Of a stretch of 64,000 nucleotides of DNA, positions 1 through 9,101 are shown piece by piece. The DNA lies in the NCBI RefSeq assembly GCF_038002225.1, contig NZ_JBBOCA010000001.1, positions 3,906,001 through 3,970,000 on the forward strand, given 5' to 3'. A program made the translations under genes and the position numbers. The notes under the pieces are model-generated. The model was not told the origin of the DNA. It searched no databases and saw only the letters and a program-made list of their open reading frames with translations. The DNA is from Paenibacillus sp. FSL R7-0204 (lineage in GTDB: Bacteria; Bacillota; Bacilli; Paenibacillales; Paenibacillaceae). Within the stretch, counting starts at the first letter, position 1. Each line of letters opens with the position of its first letter.

Positions 1-482
1 ATTTTGCCGTCAGCGGAGAGGGCGGCCTTCGCTTCATCCGGGTATTGCTTCATCCAGGCGGTCAGATTCGGCAGCTTGTCCATGTATTCCATCAGGTCTA
101 CGAGTGCGCCTTGCTGGCCGAATTTGTTCGATTCCTTGCGGTTGGGCATATACATCAGATCGGGCAGCGCATTGGAGGCCACCGCGAGATTCAGCGCTTC
201 AGCCAGCTTCCCGGAAGGGGTCTGCACCTCCAGCGTGACGCCGGTCTGATCTTTGATCCAGCCCCAGACCGGCCAGTCCTTGGAATAAGGGAAGGTGGCA
301 TTGTTGTCCAGCAGTGCGGTGAAGGTATGGGCCTGCTTCGCTTCCGAAGTGGCCGGAGAAGCTTCTCCCCCAGGTGCAGCCGTAGCCGCAGGCGAAGTGG
401 CATTGTTACTGCCCCCGCTGCAGCCGCTCACCAGTATTGCCGCTGCCGCGAGGGGCAGCATTACAGACTTCCATTTGTTCAT
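1..482 (-). CDS. Sugar ABC transporter substrate-binding lipoprotein (N-terminal part, cut by window edge)
   Basis: About 160 N-terminal residues are present; the rest lies beyond position 1. The protein starts MNKWKSVMLP, has a hydrophobic signal segment and a lipobox LVSGC followed by a Ser/Asn/Ala/Pro-rich linker, as in Gram-positive lipoproteins. The mature part contains DLMYMPNR and a long K/E-rich stretch typical of the LplA/YtcQ-like family 1 solute-binding proteins. It follows two permease genes on the same strand, so it is the last visible gene of a three-gene importer operon without its own ATPase; such importers usually share an MsmX-type ATPase (family knowledge). The sugar cannot be read from the sequence, but oligosaccharides are the usual substrate of this subgroup. 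Confidence 0.85.
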   Translation of the reverse strand, partial: MNKWKSVMLPLAAAAILVSGCSGGSNNATSPAATAAPGGEASPATSEAKQAHTFTALLDNNATFPYSKDWPVWGWIKDQTGVTLEVQTPSGKLAEALNLAVASNALPDLMYMPNRKESNKFGQQGALVDLMEYMDKLPNLTAWMKQYPDEAKAALSADGK

Positions 483-525
483 TCTTCATCTCTCCCTTAA
501 GTAGTAGTTATGGTTCAGGGCCGGT

Positions 526-1395
526 TCAGCCCTTCACTGCACCGATCATGGCGCCTTTGACAAAATACTTCTGAACAAACGGATATACCGTGAGTATCGG
601 CAGCGTAGAGACCATAATCGTTGCATATTTGAGCGACTCTTCAACGACCTGGTTGTCTCCCCCGATCCCGGTCACATCCCCCGAGCTTGCGCTTCCTGCC
701 AGCACCAGATTGCGGAGCAGCACTTGGAGCGGGAACAAATCCGGGGTGCGAAGATACAGGAGCGGATAGATGAAGTTATTCCACATGCCCACCGCATAAA
801 ATAAAGCAATGGTGGCGAAGGAAGCCTTCGACAGTGGAATGATGATGCGCATGAATATCCCGATATCATTTAACCCGTCGATGCGTCCCGATTCCTCCAG
901 CTCCTTGGGAATACCCGAGAAGAAGGTGCGCATCAGAATCAGATTCCAGGTGCTGACTGCGCCCGGCAGGACCATGCCCCATACGGTATCCACCATATTC
1001 AGGGAGCGGACCACGAGGAAGGTCGGGATCATTCCCCCGCTGAAGAACATCGTAACGACGATCAGCATCGTGAAGGTCTTGCGCAGCGCCATATCCCGGC
1101 GGGAGAGCGCGTAAGCCCCGGTTGACGTAACCACCAGCGAGATCAGCGTGCCGAGCACGGTGTAGATCAGCGTGTTTTTATAGGCCGTCCAGATCTTCGG
1201 GTCTCCCAGCACCAGCTCGTACATCTTCACATTGAAGCCCTTGGGCCAGAACGAGACCGTGTTCTTGATGACATTGATATCGCTGCTCAGAGAGACCGCC
1301 AGCATATGCAGGAACGGATAGAGCGTAATAACCACAACAATCATCAGAAAGAACGTGCTGACCACATTAAACCAGGAAATTCTCGGTGATCTCAT
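526..1395 (-). CDS. Carbohydrate ABC transporter permease, YtcP/LplC-like
   Basis: Integral membrane permease of about 289 residues, six predicted membrane helices, beginning MRSPRISWFN. The cytoplasmic loop has the EAA-type motif (KELEESGRIDGLNDIGIF...IIPLSKA) that contacts the ATPase. The C-terminus ends FVQKYFVKGAMIGAVKG, as in YtcP/LplC proteins. The ATG at 1395 has a GAGGTG Shine-Dalgarno five bases upstream and is preferred to an in-frame GTG at 1401. It lies 15 bases after the partner permease and 43 bases before the binding protein gene, so the three form one operon. Substrate unknown. Confidence 0.9.
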   Translation of the reverse strand: MRSPRISWFNVVSTFFLMIVVVITLYPFLHMLAVSLSSDINVIKNTVSFWPKGFNVKMYELVLGDPKIWTAYKNTLIYTVLGTLISLVVTSTGAYALSRRDMALRKTFTMLIVVTMFFSGGMIPTFLVVRSLNMVDTVWGMVLPGAVSTWNLILMRTFFSGIPKELEESGRIDGLNDIGIFMRIIIPLSKASFATIALFYAVGMWNNFIYPLLYLRTPDLFPLQVLLRNLVLAGSASSGDVTGIGGDNQVVEESLKYATIMVSTLPILTVYPFVQKYFVKGAMIGAVKG

Positions 1396-1410
1396 CACCA
1401 CACCTCTTCT

Positions 1411-2379
1411 CTACCATAGACTTGTCTCGCTGACCCGGCGGCTGATGTAATTGGCGCTATAGATGAAGATCAGACTGATGATGCCCATGAACAGGTCGAT
1501 CGAAGCGCCATAGCTGAAGTTCCCCTGTTCCATCCCGACCCGGTATACATACGTGCTGATAATGTCGGCCGTATCGTAGATCGCCGGGTTCTGCATCAGG
1601 AACACCTTCTCGAAGCCAATCTCCAGCACCTTGCCGATGTTCAGAATCAGCGTGATGACAATCGCCGGCGAGATGCCGGGCAACGTGACATGCCATATTT
1701 TGCGCATCCGGCTGGCCCCGTCCATATCGGCCGCTTCATAGAGCTGCGGGTCAATTGCCGTCAATGCCGCCAGATAGATGATGGTCTCCCAGCCGATATG
1801 CTGCCAGATCTCCGACAGAACATAGATCCCCCGGAACATTCCCGGCTCATTCATGAAGTTAACCGGTCCGATCCCGAAGGTGCCCAGCAGATTGTTAATC
1901 AGCCCGCCTGTCGGCGACAGGAACATAATGACCATGCTCGCCACAATGACGTTGGAGATGAAATGCGGCAGATAGCTGACGGTCTGGACGAATTTTTTGA
2001 ACGCAGCCTTACGGACTTCATTCAGGAGAATAGCCAGGATCACCGGAGCAGGGAAACCGAACACCAGCTTGTAGAGGCCCAAGAGCAGAGTGTTCTTCAT
2101 CAGCGGCCAAAAGTCAGGATTCTCAAAAAACATCCGGTAATACTTCAGCCCCACCCAATCGCTGGCCCAGATTCCTTTAAACAGATTATAATCCTTAAAC
2201 GTAATGACGAGGCCGAACATCGGCGCATACCGGAAAATCAGATAGTACAGCAAGCACGGCAGGAACAGCAGCCATAGCGTTTTGTTATGGTTCCAGGTCC
2301 GCAGCAGACGCCCTTGACGCTGGTAAGGATTTTTCATTTCCTTTCGCAAGTTGTCTTGTACTACATTCGTTTGAGCCAT
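1411..2379 (-). CDS. Carbohydrate ABC transporter permease, LplB-like
   Basis: Six-helix permease of about 322 residues, first gene of the importer operon. It carries the long N-terminal cytoplasmic tail and WLLFLPCLLYYLIFRYAP opening of LplB/YteP proteins, and an EAA loop (LYEAADMDGASRMRKIWHVTLPGI). The ATG at 2379 is chosen because AGAGGGGA lies at proper spacing; upstream in-frame starts at 2415 and 2385 are poorly placed. It is divergent from the membrane AraC regulator at 2641, the usual arrangement for a regulator controlling its neighbour transporter. Confidence 0.9.
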   Translation of the reverse strand: MAQTNVVQDNLRKEMKNPYQRQGRLLRTWNHNKTLWLLFLPCLLYYLIFRYAPMFGLVITFKDYNLFKGIWASDWVGLKYYRMFFENPDFWPLMKNTLLLGLYKLVFGFPAPVILAILLNEVRKAAFKKFVQTVSYLPHFISNVIVASMVIMFLSPTGGLINNLLGTFGIGPVNFMNEPGMFRGIYVLSEIWQHIGWETIIYLAALTAIDPQLYEAADMDGASRMRKIWHVTLPGISPAIVITLILNIGKVLEIGFEKVFLMQNPAIYDTADIISTYVYRVGMEQGNFSYGASIDLFMGIISLIFIYSANYISRRVSETSLW

Positions 2380-2479
2380 AGGCATTCCCCTCTTGTTCTT
2401 AATGATGCAGCGCACTGAATGTCAGCTTACTTCCCCTGTGGTTCCGGGGTTTGTCTCCGAATTATAGCGGCATTGCTTT

Positions 2480-2493
2480 GGGAAGCGCTATCA
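2480..2493. promoter_or_regulatory. Candidate catabolite-responsive element (cre)
   Basis: GGGAAGCGCTATCA matches 11 of 14 positions of the CcpA-type consensus TGAAAGCGCTTTCA, including the AAGCGCT core. It lies about 100 bases upstream of the permease gene in the 261-base divergent region shared with the AraC gene, a sensible place for carbon catabolite control of the importer. Assigned by eye. Confidence 0.45.
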
Positions 2494-2640
2494 GCATGTT
2501 ATATAACTTTTCGTCCTATCTGCATATTTCCCGGTACCGGTATATAAATCGGTAAAAGTGCATATTGTGCGTGTCAGCTTTGGGCCGCTATGATAGGATA
2601 AAACGATAACCAAGCGGCTGCACCTGAAGGGGGAATACCT

Positions 2641-4908
2641 ATGAAGAGACCGCTTACCAGCCAATTTGCCCTTAGCGGCCTGTTCGTTAAGCTCATGCTC
2701 AGCTTCCTGAGTGTCATCCTGCTGCTGGCTTCATTCAATTTGTTCTCTCATCTATATCTTAGCGGGAAGGTCTATCAGGAGGTAGTCCGGCAGAACGAGC
2801 AGAGTCTGAAGCAGACGGTGGAGGGATACGAGAATCACTTCCGGCTGACCCAGAATATGATTCTGGCGCTGACCCAGTCGGATACGTGGACAGCCAACCT
2901 GGGCATTCTCAGCCATCTGAAGGAGAACCGGCGGTATGATATTCTCAGTGAGGTCAAGTCGGATCTGATGACGCTGTACGGGAATCCTTTTATGCATATT
3001 GAGAATTTCATTCTGTACTTCAAGGCGGAGAACTATGTGCTTGAGAAAGAGGGGTTAAGTACCGCGGCCGACATGTTTGGCAAATATTATTACAGCGGGG
3101 AGTATCCGGCGGACTTCTGGAGCGGCCAGACCATGGACAATCAATATCTGAAGGTCCTCCCTGCCGCCTCCTTCACAGAGACTACGATGAATTCCTCGCG
3201 TCCGCTCGGGCGGCTCATGCCGGTCATGATCAAGGCGATTCCTTATGAAGAGGTCTACGGCATTGTGATGCTGAATCCGCAGCGGCTGGAGCAGGCGTAT
3301 GGGGATGCCGGGAAGAATCCCTTCTATATAATGGATGCGCAGGACCGTCTGCTCTTCTCCACCGCAGAGACGGAGCTGCCAGCTCTAGAGTATGCCGTGA
3401 ATACAAGCGCTCATGAGCGGATCGGGGATAACTATTATTTCTATCAAAAAGGGGCGCAGACCGGATTCACCTACGTCCGAGTCACCGAGGTTGCCGCCAT
3501 TGCGAGCGGGCTGCGCGGCATGCGGGTGCTGCTCGCTGTTCTGCTCACTGTTGCGGTGCTGGTCAGCCTTCTGTTCTCCCTCCTGTTCAGCTACCGGTTG
3601 AACCAGCCGCTCCAGCGCCTGATTGCCGCGTTCGACCGCAAATCCGGCAGCGTCCCCGGCAAGGTGAGCAGCGTCAAGGAGTTTGCCATTATCGGCGACC
3701 GCCTAAGCTCAATTATGGAGAACAACCGGTTCATCCAGAACGATCTTGCGCACAAGAATTCGCTGGTCCGCCAGTATGCTTATACCCATAAGGTGAAAAA
3801 TATACCGCTGGGCGCAAGCCTGAGCGAGCTGGAGGATGCGCTGCATTCCGAACGGCCGTATGCCTCCATCCTCTTCAAACTCAGCTTCACCCGTCCGCCG
3901 GAGGAGCCAGAGAAGCATACGCTGGCCTTATGGCAGCTGATTCAGCGCCTGTTCACCGGAGAGGAATCCGAGACCGTCGCCTTGCAGCCCGAACAGGATC
4001 TGCTCTTGCTGCTGCTCTTCGATCCCGGTCCGCAGAGCGGCATTCTTCAAGTGCTGGGCACGCTGCAGGAGCTGCTGGCAGAGGAGCGCTCTCTCTACCT
4101 CACGATAGCGGTCAGCCCGGTATATTCGGGGGAGACTCCGTTTACGGATGCTTACCATAACTTGTCCGAGTTGCTGAAGCAACGCAGACTGAACGGGGAG
4201 ACACAGATTATTGTGGAGCCGCGGGCCTCGTCGGCCAAGGCCTTTCATCTGAAGGTCACACACGGGGAGGAACTGCATAACCTGCTGCAGTCTGGAAGTG
4301 AAGAAGCGGTGTTCGGGTGGCTGGACCGCCAGCTGGAGCAATTGCAGAATAAGGATGCCGCTGCTGAGGATTTCCGGGCTTTTGCTGCGGGGGTGGCAGA
4401 ACAGACCAGCAAAACAGTCATGAAGCTGAATCTGCCGGAGCTTGAAATAGGGCTGGTTGCGGCACTGTCCGGTGAGCCGTTCGCCGCCTTCTATTCCACG
4501 CAGCAGTATAGTGAATGGCTCCGGGAGCTGGTGACTCCGGTGCTTGCAGCAATCCGCAGCGGCTCGGAGACCCGGGACCCGGTCATCAGCTTCGTGCTGG
4601 AGTATCTGGACAAGCATTACGGGGAAGACATTAATCTGAACCTTGTCGCCGACAAGCTGAATCTGACCCCCGGCTATCTCTCGAGCATCTTCAAGGAGAA
4701 GACCGGTATCAACTTCAGCGAATATCTTAACACCTTGCGCATCGAGCGGGCCAAGGCGCTGCTGATGAACATCGACCTGCGCATCCAAGATATCGCGCTT
4801 CAGGTCGGTTACCAGAATGTGAACTCGTTCATCCGTATGTTCAAGCGTGCCTCCGGCTTAACGCCGGGTGAGTACCGGAAGCGGGCTGCCGGGGAGAATC
4901 ACACTTAA
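2641..4908 (+). CDS. Membrane-anchored AraC-family transcriptional regulator
   Basis: A 755-residue one-component sensor-regulator. One membrane helix lies near residues 15-37, followed by an extracellular Cache-like sensor of about 260 residues, a second helix near 297-322, a cytoplasmic linker, and a C-terminal AraC/XylS domain (about 650-750) with two helix-turn-helix units: LVADKLNLTPGYLSSIFKEKTG and IQDIALQVGYQNVNSFIRMFKR. The ATG at 2641 has GAAGGGGGA nine bases upstream. This architecture is common in Paenibacillus beside LplB/YtcP importers, and the gene is divergent from such an importer, so it probably activates that operon in response to an extracellular saccharide or its binding protein. 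Its last 51 bases overlap, tail to tail, the truncated lipoprotein gene on the other strand. Confidence 0.88.
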   Translation: MKRPLTSQFALSGLFVKLMLSFLSVILLLASFNLFSHLYLSGKVYQEVVRQNEQSLKQTVEGYENHFRLTQNMILALTQSDTWTANLGILSHLKENRRYDILSEVKSDLMTLYGNPFMHIENFILYFKAENYVLEKEGLSTAADMFGKYYYSGEYPADFWSGQTMDNQYLKVLPAASFTETTMNSSRPLGRLMPVMIKAIPYEEVYGIVMLNPQRLEQAYGDAGKNPFYIMDAQDRLLFSTAETELPALEYAVNTSAHERIGDNYYFYQKGAQTGFTYVRVTEVAAIASGLRGMRVLLAVLLTVAVLVSLLFSLLFSYRLNQPLQRLIAAFDRKSGSVPGKVSSVKEFAIIGDRLSSIMENNRFIQNDLAHKNSLVRQYAYTHKVKNIPLGASLSELEDALHSERPYASILFKLSFTRPPEEPEKHTLALWQLIQRLFTGEESETVALQPEQDLLLLLLFDPGPQSGILQVLGTLQELLAEERSLYLTIAVSPVYSGETPFTDAYHNLSELLKQRRLNGETQIIVEPRASSAKAFHLKVTHGEELHNLLQSGSEEAVFGWLDRQLEQLQNKDAAAEDFRAFAAGVAEQTSKTVMKLNLPELEIGLVAALSGEPFAAFYSTQQYSEWLRELVTPVLAAIRSGSETRDPVISFVLEYLDKHYGEDINLNLVADKLNLTPGYLSSIFKEKTGINFSEYLNTLRIERAKALLMNIDLRIQDIALQVGYQNVNSFIRMFKRASGLTPGEYRKRAAGENHT

Positions 4909-5343
4909 GCGTTTATCGGACGGGGACCCCGGTTTCAGCCGGAAATCTTCATGGGCGGCGTCCTTGAACTGCGGATCGGCAAACTGCGAGCTGGAATCGT
5001 TCCCCGTGCCGCGCTGATACAAGGCGAAGCCGGGGTATTCCTTCTTTTTCCATACCCATACAGCCTGATCCACCCTCTCGTCTCCGGCCGTTCCCTCAAA
5101 CCCGATCAGGTCAATCCCGACATAGCTTCCCGGCACCGCGAGGTCCGCAGCATGCTGAAGCGTCTTCCAGGGAGAATCTATGGTCCCCTGATTACTGTCA
5201 GCCCCATCGATAGCTACATAGTAAGCGTTGGCCTTATTCGGCTGTGGCGATTGAACGGACAACGGCGTGTTTCGGGCGCTGGAACATCCGGGCAATACGA
5301 TCAAGCTAAGCACAATAGCAGATCTCCAGAGATATTTTCGCAT
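4858..5343 (-). pseudogene. Internally deleted parallel beta-helix lipoprotein (remnant)
   Basis: Short lipoprotein of about 161 codons, starting MRKYLWRSAIV with lipobox VLPGC and a strong GGGGAGGTAAC ribosome binding site. Residues after the lipobox read AYYVAIDGADSNQGTIDSPW, followed by KTLQHAADLAVPGS: the usual opening of DUF1565/right-handed beta-helix (pectate-lyase-like) proteins. Soon afterwards the text becomes FADPQFKDAAHEDFRLKPGSPS, which in that family is the C-terminal end. The several hundred residues of beta-helix rungs normally between these ends are absent, and the final residues differ from the expected GSPAIDAG-type ending. The 3' end runs 51 bases into the AraC gene on the opposite strand. 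I infer an internal deletion plus loss of the native end. A genuine small protein is possible because the frame is still open. Confidence 0.6.
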
Positions 5344-5663
5344 AGATGTTACCTCCCCTAGCTTATTTATTATCCTCACCCATTCAAATGCGGGTGATTG
5401 CTTCCATCAGGGTCAAACCTGGGATCACCTATCGTCCCTGATTCTTCAACAAACAAGTAGAAAAACGCACCTTAATCTACCGCTTTCCGTCGGATTTACT
5501 TAAGCAAGTGGAAAAACAGCATCTAATCATGCTGTTTTTCCCGCTTTTCCAAATATGAGTGAAATTAAGTGCTGTTTATACAACTGCTGCCTCCCCAAGA
5601 TTCTTTCATATATCAGCAAGTGTACAAAATCTAACTGTTTGCCGCTCCCCTAGCCATCTGCTA
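5344..5663. repeat. Intergenic region with degenerate Paenibacillus-type palindromic repeats
   Basis: No credible gene is seen. Segments near 5454, 5506, 5560 and 5620 begin with a similar AAGTG/AAGTA-(G)AAAAA-like block, separated by about 50-60 bases. The unit at about 5508-5542 contains an 11-bp perfect inverted repeat, AAAAACAGCAT with ATGCTGTTTTT, around a six-base loop. The hairpin could act as a terminator for either flanking gene, but the repeated block structure suggests a decayed array of a small dispersed intergenic element. Confidence 0.4.
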
Positions 5664-8339
5664 TCAAGTCATATCATCCCGCAGCGCATCAATGATATTC
5701 TCCCGCTTGATTGTGCTGACCGAATACAGCATGGTGACGAATACGATCAGGAGCACGCTGAACACGCTGATGCCGATGCTGGCCCAGGGGAAGATATAGC
5801 CGATCTGGTCCGCGCCGCCGATGAGCATGCCCCGGTAGATTAGCCAGGAGAAGACCAGCCCGATGGGAAGCCCGAACAAGAGCGCACGCATGCCATAAAA
5901 GGCACATTCGAAATTCATCATCCGCTGGAAATTGCGGTCAGACATCCCGATAGAGCGGAGCATCGCCAGCTCCCGGCGGCGCAGCTTGATGTTCGTCGAG
6001 ATCGTGTTGAACACATTGGCAATCGCAATCAGCGAGATCATGATAATGAAGGTATAGGCGAACACGTTGATGATAAAAATCATATTGCGATTCTCATCCA
6101 TCATCGCATAGGTATTGTACAACTGATACTCATCTGTAATTTGTGCGCCTTGGATGGTCTTCTCCATCTCTGCTACCGACTGTGCCGGATGCTTGGAGCG
6201 AAAGGTCAGGCCCTTCACTGCCGGCGGACTGTCCGCCGCTTCAAACTTGCCGATGAGTGAATAAGGAGCGATCACCCGGAAGAAGAACGGTTCACTTGCG
6301 CCGGGGCTCCCCGTAACCGGGAGGGTATCCGGCGGTACGGTCTCTACGAAGGTAACCGTTACGTCATGCCCCTGCCTAATCTTCGTCCCTCCCTCCGATT
6401 CAAGGGCAATGGTCAGGGGAGAGGATGAACGCTTGAACAAATTACGGAACTCGTCATCCTGCTTCAGCCGCTTATCGTCGGCAGGACTCATCGATTTGGC
6501 AACGGCGATGAACTTGGCATTGGAGCCTGTATATTCCGCTGCGGACAAGCCCAGCCCTTCGAGAATCTTCAGATAGGCGCTGTCATCCAGAAACTGCAGA
6601 TCGACGGGCAGGGATACCTGCTCATCCGACCGGCCCGGCGAAGGAGCACCTGCATTTCCTGCTTTCCCATCATTTCCTGCTGCCCCCGCTGTTCCCGCCC
6701 CCCCCTCTTCGTCCCAATAAGCATCGGAGAGCTCGCTTGCCCGGGCTATCCCGGTCATTTTCATGAGCATCTGGTAAGAGCTTTCGTAGACCCCGCCTGA
6801 GGTTTTGAGCTTGTCATAGAGCGCCAGCATTTCACTGTCTTTCATAGATTGTGTGGCGAAGCCAATATCATAGGTGGTGAACGCTACTGCCTGCTCCGAC
6901 ATTTGTTTCATATCTGTGACAAAAGCGCTGGCCGATATAAACAGCACGACGCTTAACATGAGCGACAGCACAATGCTGCGGTAGCGTTTCTTGTTTCTTT
7001 TGAAATTCTTAAGCGCAAGGGTGCCTTCGAGACCGTAGATACGCTGCGCCCACCCGGACGTCTTCACGGCCTTGGCTTCAACCTTGACCTCGTTCGTCTG
7101 GCGGATACTCTCCATCACCGGAGTGCCTGCCGCCTTCCTGGCCGGAATATAGGCTGAGATCAGAATCGTGATCATGCTCAGCGCCGCTGCACAAGCAATG
7201 GCCGGAATGGACACCTGCAAGGTTAAAGGGACATGGGGATAGAGGATATTCCCGAAGTTCCTGGATACAACCGTTAGAACGAGTCCCATGCTGCCTATTC
7301 CCAAGAGAATACCAACCGGTATGCCGGCCACCCCAATACACAGACCTTCGAACAGCACAGAGTTACGCAACTGCTTCGCTGTGGCTCCCACCGATGAGAG
7401 AATGCCGAACTGGCGTGTACGCTCATTCAAGGAGATGGTGAAGGCGTTGTAGATCATGAAGATCGAACCGGTTACGATGATAAACGCTACAATCCCCCCC
7501 ACCGTGTACAGCAGAGCGGTGAGCAATCCATCGCTTGAGACGCCCATGAAGCGCAGCACATTATCGTTATAGACGTAAGCATGGCCTGCGGCGGTGCTGT
7601 TTGCGTAAGCCTTCACTTCACGCGGGTGCTTCAGGCTAACATACAAGCTGAAGCTGTCCGCCTGTTCTGACGGATCGGCTCGGGTAATCAGAGTATAGCC
7701 TGGAGCGGCGGATTCCTCAAAAGCAGGTCTTGCGCAGATTCCGACGACCTTGTAGGTCCGCTCTGCCCGGGGCACCAAAGCTTCTGCGTTCTTCCCGGAC
7801 GGGTCTCCCGCAAAATAGGCATCATGCTGGTTCAGCCGCTGGTTGCCGTTCATCCGGTCTCCGACAGCCAGTGTGAGCGTGTCGCCCTCAGCGAACTTGA
7901 TCCCGCCGTTCGCTGCCAGATGTGACGGAACTAGAATCTCCCTGCTGTTATCCGGCATCCGGCCGGAGACCAGAGTGACAGGCAAGATGCCAGGTGCAGC
8001 TTCGTCTTCACCTACGCCAGCAATGAACAGATAAGGCTTATCCGGGTTCTTCCCGCCGCTAAGTGCCGCGTAGCCGATATTCTCGAAGGATGCTGTACGG
8101 GATACAGCCTGATCGTGTGCCCGTTCCTGCACGAAGGCGGAATCTACAGCCGGGAACCCGATGTGCCAGCCGCCGTATTTGGCGATGGAACCCTGGATCA
8201 TGTAGCTCTGCAAGGACACGGCGAAGGTGGAGACGGCAGTAATCATAGCGGTCGACAGGATGACTCCGATAATCGTTACGATGGTCCGCGTGCGGCTTTT
8301 TTTCAGGCTCTGGAGGGTAACCTTGTTGAAAATATTCAT
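5664..8339 (-). CDS. ABC transporter permease with two FtsX domains
   Basis: An 891-residue membrane protein with a helix near residues 20-40, a long extracellular segment, three helices of a first FtsX domain (about 275-400), a further helix near 455, a second extracellular region, and a C-terminal FtsX domain (about 770-880) containing TISTNIKLRRRELAMLRSIG. MacB/LolE- and SalY-type permeases of this kind act with a cytosolic ATPase to export or detach antimicrobial peptides or other envelope substrates. A Gly/Ala-rich low-complexity stretch (about residues 540-566) sits in the second extracellular loop. The start overlaps the ATPase gene by four bases (ATGA), so translation is coupled. Last gene of a four-gene operon with a sensor kinase. 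Confidence 0.88.
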   Translation of the reverse strand: MNIFNKVTLQSLKKSRTRTIVTIIGVILSTAMITAVSTFAVSLQSYMIQGSIAKYGGWHIGFPAVDSAFVQERAHDQAVSRTASFENIGYAALSGGKNPDKPYLFIAGVGEDEAAPGILPVTLVSGRMPDNSREILVPSHLAANGGIKFAEGDTLTLAVGDRMNGNQRLNQHDAYFAGDPSGKNAEALVPRAERTYKVVGICARPAFEESAAPGYTLITRADPSEQADSFSLYVSLKHPREVKAYANSTAAGHAYVYNDNVLRFMGVSSDGLLTALLYTVGGIVAFIIVTGSIFMIYNAFTISLNERTRQFGILSSVGATAKQLRNSVLFEGLCIGVAGIPVGILLGIGSMGLVLTVVSRNFGNILYPHVPLTLQVSIPAIACAAALSMITILISAYIPARKAAGTPVMESIRQTNEVKVEAKAVKTSGWAQRIYGLEGTLALKNFKRNKKRYRSIVLSLMLSVVLFISASAFVTDMKQMSEQAVAFTTYDIGFATQSMKDSEMLALYDKLKTSGGVYESSYQMLMKMTGIARASELSDAYWDEEGGAGTAGAAGNDGKAGNAGAPSPGRSDEQVSLPVDLQFLDDSAYLKILEGLGLSAAEYTGSNAKFIAVAKSMSPADDKRLKQDDEFRNLFKRSSSPLTIALESEGGTKIRQGHDVTVTFVETVPPDTLPVTGSPGASEPFFFRVIAPYSLIGKFEAADSPPAVKGLTFRSKHPAQSVAEMEKTIQGAQITDEYQLYNTYAMMDENRNMIFIINVFAYTFIIMISLIAIANVFNTISTNIKLRRRELAMLRSIGMSDRNFQRMMNFECAFYGMRALLFGLPIGLVFSWLIYRGMLIGGADQIGYIFPWASIGISVFSVLLIVFVTMLYSVSTIKRENIIDALRDDMT

Positions 8340-9019
8340 GGCCGTACCCGTTCGTCCCGCACAACCCTGCCGTCAGAGATGCCGATAATGCGGTCTGCCT
8401 GGAGGGCAATATTCTCGTCATGCGTGACGATGAGCAGGGTCTGCCGGTACTTCTGATTGCTTAATTTCAACAGATTGATAATCTCATGTCCATTCCGGCT
8501 GTCCAGACTGCCCGTGGGTTCATCCGCCAGCATGACCGCCGGGGCATTCATCAATGCGCGTCCGATCGATACACGCTGCTGCTGTCCGCCCGAGAGCTGA
8601 TTCGGCAGATGCGTTCTCCGGTCAGTCAGCCCCAGCAGCTCAAGCAAGTCGTTCAGCCGTTCCTCGTTGACCTTGCGTTTGTCCATCAGGATCGGCAAGG
8701 TGATGTTCTCCACCACATCCAGCGTAGGAATCAGGTTGTGGAACTGGTAGATCAGCCCGACCTGCCGCCTGCGAAAAATAGCCAGCTTGTCATTGCTCTG
8801 GGCATACACATCCTGTCCGTCCAAATAGACGTGGCCGCTTGTCGGCACATCGACACCGCCGATAATATGAAGCAAGGTGGATTTGCCGGAGCCGGAGGAG
8901 CCAATGATCGCCGTGAACTCCCCCTTCTCAATCGTCAGCGACACCTCGTCCAGCGCCGTAACCCGATTGTCTCCTTTCCCGTAGATCTTACTCAGCTTCT
9001 CAATTCTCAAAAACTCCAT
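8336..9019 (-). CDS. ABC transporter ATP-binding protein (MacB/BceA/LolD type)
   Basis: 227-residue ATPase with Walker [11 protein letters not shown]-loop YQFHNLIP, signature LSGGQQQR, Walker [13 protein letters not shown] and the H-loop TH. The ADEPTGSLD wording is typical of the MacB/LolD/BceA subfamily that pairs with FtsX-type permeases. It sits directly upstream of the two-domain FtsX permease and downstream of a kinase/regulator pair, the arrangement of peptide-sensing and detoxification modules. Substrate unknown. Confidence 0.92.
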   Translation of the reverse strand: MEFLRIEKLSKIYGKGDNRVTALDEVSLTIEKGEFTAIIGSSGSGKSTLLHIIGGVDVPTSGHVYLDGQDVYAQSNDKLAIFRRRQVGLIYQFHNLIPTLDVVENITLPILMDKRKVNEERLNDLLELLGLTDRRTHLPNQLSGGQQQRVSIGRALMNAPAVMLADEPTGSLDSRNGHEIINLLKLSNQKYRQTLLIVTHDENIALQADRIIGISDGRVVRDERVRP

Positions 9020-9101
9020 ACTGCAATTCTCCCTTCACCTGATTTCTCCCTATCATAGAGCCGCAAGCTTACATCTCTGTGACTTTCAGGTGAGAGATCC
9101 G

